This document shows positions 63,988 through 64,000 of a DNA stretch of 64,000 nt, one piece after another. The notes under the pieces are model-generated. The model was not told the origin of the DNA. It made no database searches and saw only the letters and a program-made list of their open reading frames with translations. The stretch is taken from positions 4,092,001 to 4,156,000 of the forward strand of contig NZ_JANADK010000001.1 of NCBI RefSeq assembly GCF_024199795.1, read 5' to 3'. Positions within the stretch are counted from its first letter, which is position 1; each line of letters begins with the position of its first letter. The position numbers and the translations under genes are program-made. Source of the stretch: Bradyrhizobium sp. CCGB01. Its GTDB lineage: Bacteria > Pseudomonadota > Alphaproteobacteria > Rhizobiales > Xanthobacteraceae.

Positions 63988-64000
63988 TCTCCGCACTCGT

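Overview
The window looks like a chromosome segment of an alphaproteobacterium of the Nitrobacteraceae, most likely Bradyrhizobium or a close relative. The reasons are high G+C, the small lineage-typical proteins (DUF6894, the RRLERACRK-type and KILEAA-type mini-proteins), a PaoABC-type molybdenum hydroxylase, and conjugation genes of the type found in rhizobial integrative conjugative elements (ICEs). No rRNA, tRNA or CRISPR array was seen. All calls come from reading the sequence and from memory of protein families; no database was searched.

1-8.2 kb (minus strand): an exopolysaccharide module (cellulose-synthase-like glycosyltransferase cut by the window edge, a periplasmic alpha/alpha-barrel protein, an HlyD-like adaptor) whose genes overlap by a few bases, then a paoABC operon for a periplasmic-type aldehyde oxidoreductase.

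8.2-21.8 kb: a gene-poor, eroded stretch of small lineage-specific proteins. It holds an unusual membrane-tethered LuxR-type regulator with a Glu in place of the phospho-acceptor Asp and four exact 32-residue repeats, a ligD gene with an in-frame amber codon, a second doubly broken gene, a duplicated two-hairpin element, and a large serine recombinase that abuts a truncated SCO1-like gene.

21.9-33.8 kb: a class II-type uvrA overlapping an isochorismatase-fold gene, an exported oxalate decarboxylase (bicupin), a quinone oxidoreductase, and a three-gene transport operon (ATPase with C-terminal extension, fused double permease, and an outer-membrane protein joining an Omp25-like barrel to an OprB-like porin) without a binding protein.

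34.0-47.8 kb: a CsoR/RcnR/FrmR-type repressor with its probable operator, then a catabolic cluster: HpaB-type monooxygenase, flavin reductase, MarR regulator, maleate-isomerase-fold protein, maleamate-amidohydrolase-like enzyme, a PuuE/imidase-type deacetylase, a full Liv-type ABC transporter, an alcohol dehydrogenase and an ALDH7-type aldehyde dehydrogenase. Related palindromes (TTAGTTTAGTAAACTAA and variants) lie before three of the transcription units, so I infer one MarR regulon. Imidase, half-amidase and cis-trans isomerase together suggest degradation of a cyclic imide or a related N-heterocycle via maleate to fumarate.

48.0-64.0 kb: a luxR/luxI quorum-sensing pair with a good lux box, then ICE-type genes: ardC, a DUF736 gene, an FseA-like DUF6499/DUF2285 protein, an RdfS-like excisionase, the TraF peptidase, a DUF3363 relaxase and a Fic protein. 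A 5 kb block with an unknown membrane protein, two receiver proteins and a PilZ protein sits between traF and the relaxase. In Mesorhizobium ICEs, quorum sensing drives FseA and FseA drives rdfS; the arrangement here would fit such control.
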